Positions 23,949 through 32,549 of a DNA stretch of 64,000 nucleotides are shown in pieces. Source of the stretch: Villigracilis sp024434165 (lineage in GTDB: Bacteria > Chloroflexota > Anaerolineae > Anaerolineales > Villigracilaceae); the NCBI GenBank assembly GCA_030263665.1, contig SZPK01000027.1, positions 1-64,000 of the forward strand, in the 5' to 3' direction. The notes under the pieces are model-generated. The model had not been told where the DNA came from. It saw nothing but the letters and a program-made list of their open reading frames with translations, and made no database searches. The position numbers and the translations under genes were made by a program. The first letter of the stretch is position 1; the number at the start of each line of letters is the position of its first letter.

Positions 23949-23973
23949 GGGGCGGGGTCATCCCGCCCCTTTT
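23949..23973 (+). terminator. Intercistronic GC-rich hairpin, partial terminator
   Basis: GGGGCGGG and CCCGCCCC with a 5-base loop, then four T, between tupA and tupB. Probably attenuates transcription so that the binding protein is made in excess. Confidence 0.65.
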
Positions 23974-23976
23974 CAC

Positions 23977-24624
23977 ATGACGCTGGAAATCTTCCAAATC
24001 ACCGTCCTTTCCCTGCAAATCTCAGCCCTGGCAACCGGCTTGAGTTTGGTCATTGGGCTGCCGTTCGGCACACTGCTTGCACTGGGCAGGTTCCCCGGGC
24101 GCTCGTTCTTATTGAGCGTCGTCAACACCGGCATGGGACTGCCGCCCGTCGTTGTCGGCTTGTTCGTGGCGATGATGCTGTGGCGTTCCGGTCCGTTGGG
24201 GGATTTGCGGCTGATCTACACCCCCGCCGCCATCGTCATTGCGCAGGTGGTGATTTCCTTCCCCGTGGTCACCGGTCTCACCGCCGCCGCGCTTCAAGCC
24301 CTGGACCCGAGACTGCGCCTGCAACTCTACGGCTTGGGAGCAACCCGAATGCAGATGATTTGGATGCTGTGGCGCGAGGCGCGCCTGCCCCTGCTGGCGG
24401 CGTTGATGGCGGGCTTCGGCTCGGTCATCTCAGAGGTGGGCGCATCCATGATGGTGGGAGGCAACATCCGCCACCAGACGCGCGTGCTGACGACCGCCAT
24501 CGTCCTCGAAACCAGCAAGGGGCAATTCGATAACGCCATTGGGCTTGCCATCCTGCTGCTTGCCATCACCTTCCTTGTCAACTGGGCGCTGACGTGGATT
24601 CAGCAAAGGGGCGCGCGCAAATGA
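23977..24624 (+). CDS. tupB: Tungstate-type ABC transporter permease
   Basis: 215 residues, about five or six membrane helices. It has the binding-protein-dependent permease EAA-loop region (ALDPRLRLQLYGLGATRMQM, residues about 107-126) that docks on the ATPase, and the EVGASMMVGGNI segment typical of TupB. ATG 23977 is preferred over an in-frame start at 23827, which would lie inside tupA. It overlaps tupC by 4 bp. Confidence 0.9.
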   Translation: MTLEIFQITVLSLQISALATGLSLVIGLPFGTLLALGRFPGRSFLLSVVNTGMGLPPVVVGLFVAMMLWRSGPLGDLRLIYTPAAIVIAQVVISFPVVTGLTAAALQALDPRLRLQLYGLGATRMQMIWMLWREARLPLLAALMAGFGSVISEVGASMMVGGNIRHQTRVLTTAIVLETSKGQFDNAIGLAILLLAITFLVNWALTWIQQRGARK

Positions 24625-25355
24625 AGCCGCTGGTCGAGATCCGCGACCTGCTGGTGAGACGCGGCGAACACCCCGCTTTACTGCTTGAGCGTCTGACGAT
24701 CCAACACGGCGAGGTGCTGGCGGTCGTCGGACCGAACGGCGCGGGCAAAAGCACCCTGCTGTTGACGCTGGCTCGTCTGCTCAAGCCTGAGCGTGGAGAA
24801 ATTCAATTCAACGGTCAACAGGCGCGGGCGGAGTCGGATGCGGTCTATCGCCGCCGCATCGCGCTCGTGATGCAGGATCCGCTTTTGTTCGATATGTCCG
24901 TCTTCGACAACGTCGCAGCCGGTTTGAGGTTTCGGGGAATGTCAAAAAATGAAGTGCAGAGCAAAGTCCCGCTCTGGCTGGAAAGGCTGGGCGTGGGGCA
25001 TCTTGCAAAGCGCAAGGCAGACCAACTCTCCGGCGGGGAGGCGCAGCGCGTCAGCCTGGCGCGGGCGCTGGCGCTCGAACCGCAGCTGCTCCTGCTCGAT
25101 GAACCGTTCTCCGCGCTCGACCCGCCTACCCGCAGCAGCCTGCTCGAAGACCTGGGTGCGCTGCTGAAGGAGACCGGCACCACCACCGTTTTTGTGACGC
25201 ACGACCTGCCCGAAGCCGCGCAACTCGCGGGGCGCATCGCGGTCATCATCGGCAGTCGTCTGCATCAGATTGGCAAACCGGAAGAGGTCTTCGCTTCCCC
25301 CGCCGATAATGATGTGGCGCGGTTCGTGAATTATAGGAGGGGTGGACGGCGGTAA
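24621..25355 (+). CDS. tupC: Tungstate-type ABC transporter ATP-binding protein
   Basis: 244 residues, complete ABC ATPase: Walker A GPNGAGKST near residue 40, Q-loop in VMQDPLLF, signature LSGGEAQRVSLARALA, Walker B LLLLDEP and switch His in FVTHD. The ATG overlaps the tupB stop (ATGA), so translation is coupled. Energises uptake of the oxyanion captured by TupA. Confidence 0.93.
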   Translation: MKPLVEIRDLLVRRGEHPALLLERLTIQHGEVLAVVGPNGAGKSTLLLTLARLLKPERGEIQFNGQQARAESDAVYRRRIALVMQDPLLFDMSVFDNVAAGLRFRGMSKNEVQSKVPLWLERLGVGHLAKRKADQLSGGEAQRVSLARALALEPQLLLLDEPFSALDPPTRSSLLEDLGALLKETGTTTVFVTHDLPEAAQLAGRIAVIIGSRLHQIGKPEEVFASPADNDVARFVNYRRGGRR

Positions 25356-25508
25356 ATGATATGGAGCGGGATGCCTCCGCTTCACAAGCCGCCGCGACCA
25401 GGCACTCTCCCAATTTAACGGCATACACCGCGTTCGCACGCGGTGCAGCCAATAGACCAACTCAGAGGGAGGAGAGAGAGTTTGGAGGAGCAACTTGCGG
25501 TTGCTCGA

Positions 25509-25727
25509 TTACACCATATCCATGTCAGGGTTCGTGCCGCACAGGGCGCAAGCCGGCTTATCCGTCAGGTTACATTCGAGCGAATGGGAACAGCGGCGCG
25601 CAGTCACTCGTGGAGGCTGGTCCGGCAGATGCTCGGCAGGATAAACCACCTCGGTTTCGATGGCGATTTCCTGCCCCAGAAGTTCGCAGTATTTCACTTT
25701 CTCAACCTGCCAAACTTTCTTCGTCAT
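25509..25727 (-). CDS. Small Cys-rich protein of unknown function
   Basis: 72 residues beginning MTKKVWQVEKVKYCELLGQE, with further cysteines in RRCSHSLECN and ACALCGTNP. The CxxC near the end and four or five Cys in all suggest a zinc- or metal-binding mini-protein. A strong ribosome binding site (GGGAGG, five to six bases before ATG 25727) supports the start; the frame open to 25820 crosses a terminator. It follows that terminator on the minus strand and is convergent with tupC. Family not recognised. Confidence 0.7.
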   Translation of the reverse strand: MTKKVWQVEKVKYCELLGQEIAIETEVVYPAEHLPDQPPRVTARRCSHSLECNLTDKPACALCGTNPDMDMV

Positions 25728-25787
25728 GTCTGCCTCCCGCCGCAATCCAGCGGCACTTTCTGACTCTGACGCTCCAAAGTGTACGGG

Positions 25788-25817
25788 AAAAACGCCTGCC
25801 ACACCAGTGACAGGCGT
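25788..25817 (-). terminator. Terminator after the sugar-dehydrogenase operon
   Basis: On the minus strand ACGCCTG, a loop, CAGGCGT and then a T-run. It ends the transcript of the gene at 25863-27092 and separates it from the small Cys-rich protein. Confidence 0.75.
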
Positions 25818-25862
25818 CATAAACCCGCATGACGAACCGCCTATTTAGGATGTGATAAGTCT

Positions 25863-27092
25863 TTATTTTCTTGCAAAGATGTAAAGACTTCCGTTATCGC
25901 TGGCAAGATAGACTTCCCCGGCTTCATCCTCGCCGAAGGATGTGATCGTCCCCCCCGCTTCAAACAGGACCCGGGACTGCCACTGACCATTTGAGCGAAT
26001 CAACCCCCAAATGATCCCCGAACAATAATCGCCATAGAGATAAACTCCGTTCCACTCCGGCATCGAGCCGCGATAGACGTACCCGCCCGTGACCGAACAC
26101 CCAAACTCGTGGCTGTATTCCGCTACAGGCAAGGTCAGGCTTGGGTCGGGATCGCCGTCGTACCCGCGCGAGCCTTCCATGATGCTCCAGCCGAAATTGA
26201 CGCCGCCCGGCGAGCCGGCTGGCAGGAGGTCAATTTCTTCCAGGGCGTTCTGCCCCACGTCGCCGATCCACAGGTCGCCGGTGGCTCTGTCGAACGAGAT
26301 GCGCCAGGGGTTGCGCAAGCCATACGCCCAGACTTCATTGCCGAAAGGGTTATCGGCTGGAATGGCATACGGGTCGCCGTTGTTTACGTCAATCCGCAGA
26401 ATCTTGCCGAGCAGGGAGCGGGTGTTCTGACCGTTCTTGAAGGGGTCCCCCGCCGCGCCGCCGTCGCCCAAGCCGAGGTAAAGATAGCCGTCCGGTCCAA
26501 AGACCACTGCCCCGCCGTTGTGATTTGGGAAAGGCTGGTCAACGATCAACAAGACCTTTTCGCTGTTCGGGTCGGCGGTATCCCCGTTCGCCTGGAAACG
26601 CGAGATGCGCGTGTGTCCGCCGCTGCCGGTGTAATTGACGTAGAAAAAGCCGTTCCGTTCGAAATCGGGATGAAACGCCAGACCCAGCAGCCCCATTTCA
26701 TTGCTCGTATCGTTCACGCGGTCGTCAATGTTGAGGAAGGGCTGCGGGAGGAGCGTACCGTCCTTGAAGATGCGAATCGCGCCGTATTTCTCGATGACGA
26801 ACAGCCTGCCCGAGCCGTCGCGCGCGGACTGTATGTCCACGGGGCGGGTGAGTCCGCTGGCGATGAGCCGCCATTCGTAATCATCGGGGTTGGGGAACTG
26901 ACTCGCGCCAACGGTGGGAGTCGCTGTCGGCGGCGGGGTGGCGGTATCCGGCGGAGGCGGGGATTCGGTCCGGGTCGCCGGAACAGCCGTCGGCGGAGAA
27001 GGAAGCGCAGCCGTCGGTGTGATCGTGTCCGAAAATCCCCCGCAGGCGAGAAGCGCCGGCAGGGTCAGAAAAATCAAAACCCGTTTCATCAT
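25863..27092 (-). CDS. PQQ-dependent sugar dehydrogenase-like lipoprotein
   Basis: 409 residues. Lipobox LLAC (Cys17) then a Pro/Thr-rich linker to about residue 65, typical of surface lipoproteins here. The rest is a soluble glucose/sorbosone dehydrogenase beta-propeller: GLTRPVDIQ, MGLLGLAFHPDF (His of the active site), HNGGAVVFGPDGYLYLGLGDGG, YGLRNPWRISFD, and YLYGDYCSG. Such proteins oxidise aldoses with PQQ, but many bacterial paralogues have unknown substrates. The start overlaps the DUF1232 gene upstream by 4 bp. Confidence 0.88.
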   Translation of the reverse strand: MMKRVLIFLTLPALLACGGFSDTITPTAALPSPPTAVPATRTESPPPPDTATPPPTATPTVGASQFPNPDDYEWRLIASGLTRPVDIQSARDGSGRLFVIEKYGAIRIFKDGTLLPQPFLNIDDRVNDTSNEMGLLGLAFHPDFERNGFFYVNYTGSGGHTRISRFQANGDTADPNSEKVLLIVDQPFPNHNGGAVVFGPDGYLYLGLGDGGAAGDPFKNGQNTRSLLGKILRIDVNNGDPYAIPADNPFGNEVWAYGLRNPWRISFDRATGDLWIGDVGQNALEEIDLLPAGSPGGVNFGWSIMEGSRGYDGDPDPSLTLPVAEYSHEFGCSVTGGYVYRGSMPEWNGVYLYGDYCSGIIWGLIRSNGQWQSRVLFEAGGTITSFGEDEAGEVYLASDNGSLYIFARK

Positions 27093-27448
27093 TCCTTGAC
27101 TTCGGTGGTCTCGCCATCTATCACGTCGTCCTGCGAACCGCCCGGTTTGGTGTTGGCAGCCAGCGCCTTCATGTGCTCGGCAACCACCTCCGGCGGGCAG
27201 AGTTCGGTGAAAACATAGGAGCCCAGCCAGAGCAGAGCGGCGTCGTCCACCGCGCCGATGATGGGGAGCGACACCGCGTCAATGGGCGAGATCAAGTACA
27301 CGAGCGTGCCGATTGGAATCAGTTTGGCAAAGATATTTACGCGAGGATCGCCCATCAGCCGGAGGATGAGTTTGAGCTGGTTGAGGATGTTTCGCACCAC
27401 GCCGCCCTGCTGGGTGACGATGATCTCGGATGGTTTTTTCTCGGTCAT
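27089..27448 (-). CDS. DUF1232/YkvA-like small membrane protein
   Basis: 118 residues. The DUF1232 core is LVYLISPIDAVSLPIIGAVDDAALLWLG (residues about 47-75), a hydrophobic hairpin with conserved SPID and DD; the tail is acidic. Function is unknown. ATG 27448 has GGAGAT eight bases upstream; an earlier start at 27541 is in noncoding sequence. The ORF overlaps the downstream dehydrogenase gene by 4 bp. Confidence 0.8.
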   Translation of the reverse strand: MTEKKPSEIIVTQQGGVVRNILNQLKLILRLMGDPRVNIFAKLIPIGTLVYLISPIDAVSLPIIGAVDDAALLWLGSYVFTELCPPEVVAEHMKALAANTKPGGSQDDVIDGETTEVKE

Positions 27449-27675
27449 AAGTATCTCCTTCGATTTGGTCTGTTCATTATATTCGGAATTGCCTGTGGAA
27501 TAATTTCTCGCATCGAAAATTAAGGGAGGGGATTCACACATCCATATACGAAACCGGAGTAAACAGGGTGCATTTGCGCGCAGCGATGAATGTCACCCCT
27601 CAAATCCGACAATCGTTTGCAACTTCCGGCGGCGTTCCGCATCCAATCAACGACATCAAATTGGAGGATCTACTC

Positions 27676-28068
27676 ATGGAAATGATCATTGACTTCCCCG
27701 GCGGCTTGAAGGTGGACGCGCATTTTCGAGGGCACACGTTCAAGACCGACCAGCCGCCCGCCGATACCGCGCCGATGCCGTTCGAACTGTTCCTGGCTTC
27801 CATAGGCACCTGCGCCGGAATCTATGTGCTGGGCTTCTGCCGCCAGCGCAGTCTGCCCACGGAGGGCATCCGCATCGTTCAGCGCAACCACCCGAATCCG
27901 GCAACCGGGTTGATGGACCTGATCGAACTCGAAATCCAGGTCCCGCCCACCTTCCCCGAACAATATCACGCCGCGCTCGTGCGCTCCGCCGAGTTGTGCA
28001 AGGTGAAAAAGACGCTGGAAAACCCGCCCGCCTTCGATGTGAAGACGAAAGTGGTGGAAACCGCTTGA
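27676..28068 (+). CDS. OsmC-like peroxiredoxin-fold protein
   Basis: 130 residues, OsmC/YhfA type. The N-terminal strands (PGGLKVDAHFRGHTFKTDQP) are followed by PFELFLASIGTCAGIYV with the active-site Cys46, and the second Cys is in RSAELCKVKKTL near residue 107. These proteins reduce organic hydroperoxides or act in thiol homeostasis. ATG 27676 is chosen for GGAGG eight bases upstream. A strong terminator follows. Confidence 0.88.
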   Translation: MEMIIDFPGGLKVDAHFRGHTFKTDQPPADTAPMPFELFLASIGTCAGIYVLGFCRQRSLPTEGIRIVQRNHPNPATGLMDLIELEIQVPPTFPEQYHAALVRSAELCKVKKTLENPPAFDVKTKVVETA

Positions 28069-28072
28069 GCAA

Positions 28073-28106
28073 ACGACGGTCATCTTGAAGATGACCGTCG
28101 TTTTTT
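28073..28106 (+). terminator. Terminator after the OsmC-like gene
   Basis: A 13-bp stem (ACGACGGTCATCT against AGATGACCGTCGT) with a 3-base loop and six T. The -35 element of the next gene lies in its loop and right arm. Confidence 0.9.
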
Positions 28107-28114
28107 AGTACAAT
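28085..28114 (+). promoter_or_regulatory. Promoter of the NYN-domain gene, leaderless type
   Basis: TTGAAG (28085-28090), 18-bp spacer, TACAAT (28109-28114). The expected start point is base 28121, which is the A of the ATG; no ribosome binding site is present. Confidence 0.6.
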
Positions 28115-28120
28115 GACGTC

Positions 28121-28585
28121 ATGCCCTACCTGATTGACGGCCATAACCTGATTCCCAAACTGGGGCTGCGACTCGACAACCCCGACGATGAAATGGAACT
28201 GGTGCGCCTCCTTCAGGACTTTGTGCGGGTCAGACGCCAGCAGGTCGAAGTCTACTTTGACGGCGCTCCAGCGGGCGCGGCTGGGAGCCGCAAACTGGGA
28301 ACCGTAAAAGCGCATTTCATCCCCCTCACACGGACGGCTGATTCCGCCATTCGTACGCGGTTGAACAACATGGGCAAAGCGGCAAAGAACTGGACGGTGG
28401 TTTCATCCGACCGGGAGGTGCAGGGAGCGGCAAAGGTCAACGGAGCGGCGGCGCTTTCCGCCGAGGAGTTTGTGAAACTTCTGCGAGCGGCGCTGGCTTC
28501 CACGTCGAAAACCGGGGCGGACGAGAAACGCATCTCTCCCAAAGAAGTGGATGAATGGCTGAAAATCTTCGGGGGAAAAGAGTAG
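28121..28585 (+). CDS. NYN/PIN-fold ribonuclease-like protein (YacP type)
   Basis: 154 residues. It opens with YLIDGHNLI, the first acidic motif of NYN (YacP/Rae1-like) nucleases, followed by EVYFDG near 40-45 and VVSSDREVQGAAKVNGA near 89-105, which hold the other acidic residues of the metal site. Probably an RNA endonuclease. The gene seems to be transcribed from a leaderless promoter embedded in the preceding terminator. Confidence 0.8.
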   Translation: MPYLIDGHNLIPKLGLRLDNPDDEMELVRLLQDFVRVRRQQVEVYFDGAPAGAAGSRKLGTVKAHFIPLTRTADSAIRTRLNNMGKAAKNWTVVSSDREVQGAAKVNGAAALSAEEFVKLLRAALASTSKTGADEKRISPKEVDEWLKIFGGKE

Positions 28586-28595
28586 TACTTTTGTC

Positions 28596-28778
28596 TTATA
28601 TGTTTTTAATGCAATTTGGACAAATAAGGTGTATATTGTCAGTAACGACACCTGCCCTCCCTTTTACTGGTATTTTGGTGTCTCCCGCCGCCCTGACCAA
28701 CATGTCCCCCCCATGCTGGCAGGCGGCGGATCCTTTTAAGTGCATGAATTTGCCCGCCTTGTGCGGCAGGGGGAACAT
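28596..28778 (-). CDS. Possible small zinc-binding protein (uncertain)
   Basis: 60 codons on the minus strand, otherwise in a 350-bp gap between two plus-strand genes. The peptide has a plausible CxH...CPNC arrangement (AACQHGGD, and LICPNC near the C terminus), suggesting a zinc ribbon. No convincing ribosome binding site is seen, and the family is not recognised. The rest of the gap (28779-28925) holds no feature I can identify. Confidence 0.35.
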   Translation of the reverse strand: MFPLPHKAGKFMHLKGSAACQHGGDMLVRAAGDTKIPVKGRAGVVTDNIHLICPNCIKNI

Positions 28779-28925
28779 CGCCTACGAACGGAGTGCAGCG
28801 CAAAGTTATCGGCGATCTGCGTCGTACCACTTCGTGACACTTTCCCCGGCGCAGGGAGCAAACTGCCTGACATGTTTTGCGTGCGCACACAGACGGTGTG
28901 CAGCAACACCACAGACCAAAAAGGC

Positions 28926-28931
28926 TATAAT
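28926..28931 (+). promoter_or_regulatory. -10 element of the HDAC-like gene, leaderless type
   Basis: Consensus TATAAT placed so that transcription would begin exactly at the GTG start codon at 28938. No clear -35 or ribosome binding site. Confidence 0.5.
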
Positions 28932-28937
28932 TTATTT

Positions 28938-29948
28938 GTGAATACCATCCACACCTTCGTCCCCGCCCGCGGTCATGAATATCCCGACCACCCCGAACGC
29001 CCGGGCAGGCTGACCCTGCTCGAGCCGCGGCTGGATTCGTTCGGGACGGAACGCATCGAAGCAACCCGCGCGAGGGAGGAGGAGATTGCGCGAGTGCATT
29101 CGCCAGAGATGATTCGCGCCATCGAGGAGGTATGCCGGCAGGGGGCGGAAATCATTGATTACGCGCCCACCTACGTGACCGAAACTTCCTATGAAGACGC
29201 CCTGCTCGCCGCGGGCGGCGTCATCGCCTGCACGCGGGCGGTGTTGAACGGCGAGGCGGGGAACGGGTTTGCCATCGTCCGCCCGCCGGGACATCACGCC
29301 GAACCGCACCGCGCCATGGGTTTTTGCATCTTCAACAACATCGCCGTCGCCGCGCTGGACGCGCTGGCGCATGGCATGAAACGGGTGATGGTCATTGACT
29401 ACGATGCGCATCACGGCAATGGCACGCAGGCGGCATTCATGGACAATGAACGCGCGGGGTTCGTTTCCACACACCAGTGGGGGATTTATCCCGGCACCGG
29501 CTGGATCAACGAAGCGCCGCACGCGAAGAAACGCATTGCCAATGTGCCGCTCCACGCTTTTGCGGGCGACGCCACCCTTGCGCGCATCGCCGATGAAATC
29601 TTCCAGCCGATGGTGGAGGCGTTCCGCCCGGAGGTGCTCCTGATCTCGGCGGGGTTCGACGCCCACTGGAACGACCCCATCACCTCGCTGGGGCTTTCCA
29701 CGCAGGGATTTTTCGACATCTCCAGAAAACTGGTCGGGCTTGCCGAGGAATACTGCAACGGGAAGATCGTCTTCGTATTGGAAGGCGGCTACGACCCGGA
29801 GAACGTCGCCAACGGGGCGGCGGCGGTTTTCGGCGCATTGACCAACTCCCCGGTCCGAAATGATGCGAACGATCTTTCGCCATACCCGGAGCCGGATCAT
29901 GAGCCGCGCATCGAAGAAATCCGCAGGTGGCATGGATTCGCATCGTAG
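28938..29948 (+). CDS. Histone deacetylase-family amidohydrolase
   Basis: 336 residues. Class II HDAC/acetylpolyamine amidohydrolase fold: PPGHHAEP (catalytic His119-His120), the zinc site IDYDAHHGNGTQ (Asp156, His158) with the third ligand in SAGFDAH, and the C-terminal LEGGYDPENVA. Bacterial members deacetylate acetylpolyamines, acetoin-related substrates or lysines. The GTG start at 28938 fits the domain start and the -10 element exactly 7 bases upstream; a longer in-frame extension to 28740 has no homology-like features. Confidence 0.9.
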   Translation: MNTIHTFVPARGHEYPDHPERPGRLTLLEPRLDSFGTERIEATRAREEEIARVHSPEMIRAIEEVCRQGAEIIDYAPTYVTETSYEDALLAAGGVIACTRAVLNGEAGNGFAIVRPPGHHAEPHRAMGFCIFNNIAVAALDALAHGMKRVMVIDYDAHHGNGTQAAFMDNERAGFVSTHQWGIYPGTGWINEAPHAKKRIANVPLHAFAGDATLARIADEIFQPMVEAFRPEVLLISAGFDAHWNDPITSLGLSTQGFFDISRKLVGLAEEYCNGKIVFVLEGGYDPENVANGAAAVFGALTNSPVRNDANDLSPYPEPDHEPRIEEIRRWHGFAS

Positions 29949-30018
29949 GACGCCGGTACCCTACATGCCGTTTCGGTTCTGTTGTACACTCATCGAGATA
30001 ACCACCAAGGAGTAATAG

Positions 30019-31071
30019 ATGCAAAGAAGAAGCAAAGGCTTTGTGCAATTGGAGTGGGTTTGCCCAAACTGCGACGGGCGCAATCCCGGTCCGGCAAAGA
30101 CCTGCCAGCAATGCGGCGCGCCCCAGCCGGAGAATGTCCAGTTTCAGCGCGCGGCGGATGAAAAACTGATCACCGACGAAAAGGCAAAAGCGGCGGCAAG
30201 CGCGGGGGCAGATATCCACTGCGGGTTTTGCGGCACGCGCAACCCGGCGGCGGCGGCGACCTGTTCGCAGTGCGGCGCGGATTTGAAGGAAGGCAAGGCG
30301 CGGCAGGCGGGACGAGCGTTGGAAGCGCCTCCGACTCCGCCGAAAGTTGTGAAGTGTACCAATTGCGGTTTTGAGAACCCGGGAGCGGCTTCGACTTGCT
30401 CGCAATGCGGCGCGCCCCTGCCCAAAGCGGTTTCGCCGCAACCCGCGCCTGTGAAGACGGGCGCCGCCCCCTCTGCCAAGCCAAAATCAAAGGGACTCAA
30501 CTGGCTGGTGTTCGGCGGCATTGGCGCATTTCTGGTCGTGTGTTGTGTGGCGCTCCTTTTCCTGTTCGTGCTCCCCTCCCGCACTGTGGAAGGGACGGTC
30601 GCCAGCGTCTACTGGCAGACGTCCGTCCCGGTGCAGGAGGTTCAACCGGTCAATTACACAAACGAGCGCGGCAGCCCGCCTTCGGATGCGTACAACGTGT
30701 CCTGCCGCACCGAGAGCCAGGAAATCTGCGAGGAGAAAACGATTGACCGCGGCAACGGGTATGCCGAGGTGGTGCAGGAGTGCCGCACGGAGACCGAGCA
30801 ATATTGCAGTTACACCGTGGATGAATGGAAGACCATCCAGACCTACGACTTGAGCGGCGATGACCTGTATCCCGTCTATGCCGAGCCGACGATTTTTGCG
30901 GACCAGCGGGTGGGCACGGCTTCGCAAACCCTGAACGTGTATTTCGATACCGCGGACGGACAGATCACCTATTCGCCGGGTTCTGTGGATGAGTTTCAGC
31001 AGTTCCAGATCGGCAGTACGTGGACGTTGAAATTGAACGCGCTGGGCGGGGTGGTAGGCGTGGAGAGATAG
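30019..31071 (+). CDS. Membrane protein with three zinc ribbons
   Basis: 350 residues. Three CxxC...CxxC ribbons of RanBP2-like form occur at about 15-33 (VCPNC, CQQC), 68-85 (CGFC, CSQC) and 115-133 (CTNC, CSQC), all cytoplasmic. A Pro/Ala linker leads to one membrane helix (about 162-186). The C-terminal 165 residues, probably outside, contain several Cys and repeated glutamate-rich segments. RBS AAGGAG is clear. Function unknown; the ribbons may bind protein or nucleic acid partners. Confidence 0.75.
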   Translation: MQRRSKGFVQLEWVCPNCDGRNPGPAKTCQQCGAPQPENVQFQRAADEKLITDEKAKAAASAGADIHCGFCGTRNPAAAATCSQCGADLKEGKARQAGRALEAPPTPPKVVKCTNCGFENPGAASTCSQCGAPLPKAVSPQPAPVKTGAAPSAKPKSKGLNWLVFGGIGAFLVVCCVALLFLFVLPSRTVEGTVASVYWQTSVPVQEVQPVNYTNERGSPPSDAYNVSCRTESQEICEEKTIDRGNGYAEVVQECRTETEQYCSYTVDEWKTIQTYDLSGDDLYPVYAEPTIFADQRVGTASQTLNVYFDTADGQITYSPGSVDEFQQFQIGSTWTLKLNALGGVVGVER

Positions 31072-31182
31072 AAATAAGTGACGAGCAAAGAGAAACTCCC
31101 GGCTGGTTCGGGAGTTTTCTGTTGTCACACATAAACTACCCGAGTTGCTACCTTCCAATAGATTTTCTAGGTTCCCCGCCAA

Positions 31183-31262
31183 AAGCCCTCACCCTGCCCT
31201 CTCCCATCGGGAGAGGGGGAAGTCATCCCGGAAGATATAACCTTGTTTGGGGTGAGGGAAGC
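31183..31262. repeat. CCCTCTCCC/GGGAGAGGG palindromic repeat
   Basis: Same family as the metH insertions. It contains the stop codon and last codons of the DUF1501 gene, so the C-terminal residues of that protein derive from the repeat. Confidence 0.75.
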
Positions 31263-32458
31263 CTCTTCACGGGCTGATAATCGGGGAAGACGTCGCTCAC
31301 GGCGGGGTTATTCAAGCGCTTGACCAGAATCTCGGACAGCACATCGCGGTAATCGGTGGTGGCGGCGAGGTCGCCAGGCGCAATGAGTTGACCTTCCTCC
31401 AAGCCGGGCCACTGCCCGTGGACTTTGCCGCCGTCCACGCTGCCGCCGAGGACCATCATCATGCTGCCGTGACCGTGATCCGTGCCGAGGCTGCCGTTTT
31501 CGTAAGCCCGCCGCCCAAACTCAGACATGGTGACAGCGGTGAGTTTGTTCATGTGGTCTGCCATATCGGCATGGAAGGCGGCGAGACCTTCGGCGAGGTC
31601 TTTCATCAGGTTCGGCATCAGTCCGGTCGTCGAGCCTTGCGTGAAGTGCGTGTCCCAGCCGCCGAGGTCAATGGCAGAGACTTCGAGCCCCACTTCGGCT
31701 TTGATGAGCATGGCGGTTTGTTTGAGTGCGAGACCGAATTCGGTATCGGGATATTGGAGATTAGCGGGTTGATAATTGGCGGGGTCGAGTTTTTGGAGGG
31801 TATCCATGATGGACAGGGTATCTTGTCCGAGTTCATCTCCTTGATAGATGTAATCGAGCGCGGCGCGCATTTGCTGGAGGGCGCGCTGGTCGCCGCCGAG
31901 ATGGAAGTCTGCGATGGAGCGCAGGGCAGAGACGGGGACCGAGCCGCTCAAACTGCGCTGCGGGCGGGTGCCCATGCCCACGGCTCGCAATGGCGATGAG
32001 TTGCCGGTGTTCAAGGTGGCGAGGTGACGTCCGATCCAACCCGAGGCGGGACCGCGCTCATCATCCACGCCGCGCTCCATGAGTTCCATCGCCTTGAAGT
32101 GGCTGCGTGATTCGTCCGGTGCGCCGCAGGCATGGATGATGGCGAGCTGCTGGCTTTGCCAGGCTTCGAGCAGGGGACTCAAATTTGGATGAAAGCCAAA
32201 GAAGCCGTCCAAGTCTACGGTTCTTTCTTCTTTCATCTTTCTTAAATCATCAGGTCTTGCAATTCCCAACGTCGGGCGCAGTTGATAGTAGGCTTCTTCG
32301 CCGTGCGGCACGACCATGTTGAGCACGTCCGCTGCGCCGCGCAGGAAGACGACCACGAGCGTGTCGCCGCGGGGGGCGGTGTTCTTGGGCGCGAAGGAGA
32401 GGCGCGGCATCCAGGTCTTGGTTGGGATTTGGTGAAGCATGGGTAAGGTTTCTAGCAT
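31223..32458 (-). CDS. DUF1501 family protein
   Basis: 411 residues of the DUF1501 group, related to the alkaline-phosphatase/sulfatase superfamily. Motifs: VVVFLRGAADVLNMVVP near 35-51, HACGAPDESRSHF near 110, DLGGWDTH near 268, MSEFGRRAYENGSLGTDHGHG near 315-335. The conserved Asp/His suggest a metal site, but no activity is established. It nearly always pairs with DUF1800, as here. The C-terminal tail (about 14 residues after DYQP) is encoded by a repeat. No Tat signal is visible, whereas the DUF1800 partner has one. Confidence 0.88.
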   Translation of the reverse strand: MLETLPMLHQIPTKTWMPRLSFAPKNTAPRGDTLVVVFLRGAADVLNMVVPHGEEAYYQLRPTLGIARPDDLRKMKEERTVDLDGFFGFHPNLSPLLEAWQSQQLAIIHACGAPDESRSHFKAMELMERGVDDERGPASGWIGRHLATLNTGNSSPLRAVGMGTRPQRSLSGSVPVSALRSIADFHLGGDQRALQQMRAALDYIYQGDELGQDTLSIMDTLQKLDPANYQPANLQYPDTEFGLALKQTAMLIKAEVGLEVSAIDLGGWDTHFTQGSTTGLMPNLMKDLAEGLAAFHADMADHMNKLTAVTMSEFGRRAYENGSLGTDHGHGSMMMVLGGSVDGGKVHGQWPGLEEGQLIAPGDLAATTDYRDVLSEILVKRLNNPAVSDVFPDYQPVKRLPSPQTRLYLPG

Positions 32459-32469
32459 AAGGTCTCCGA

Positions 32470-32548
32470 TTCGCCCTCATCCCCAACCCTTCCCCCGAAG
32501 GGGAAGGGAGTCCCCCCTCCCAAAGGGAGAGGGGTAGGGTGAGGGAAA
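32470..32548. repeat. CCCTCTCCC/GGGAGAGGG palindromic repeat between DUF1800 and DUF1501
   Basis: Two or three units of the family fill the space between the two genes. Confidence 0.8.
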
Positions 32549-32549
32549 G

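Noticed and set aside
25361..25810. A 149-codon plus-strand ORF after tupC
   Set aside because: It overlaps the small Cys-rich gene and a terminator on the other strand; it has no ribosome binding site and a random-looking composition.
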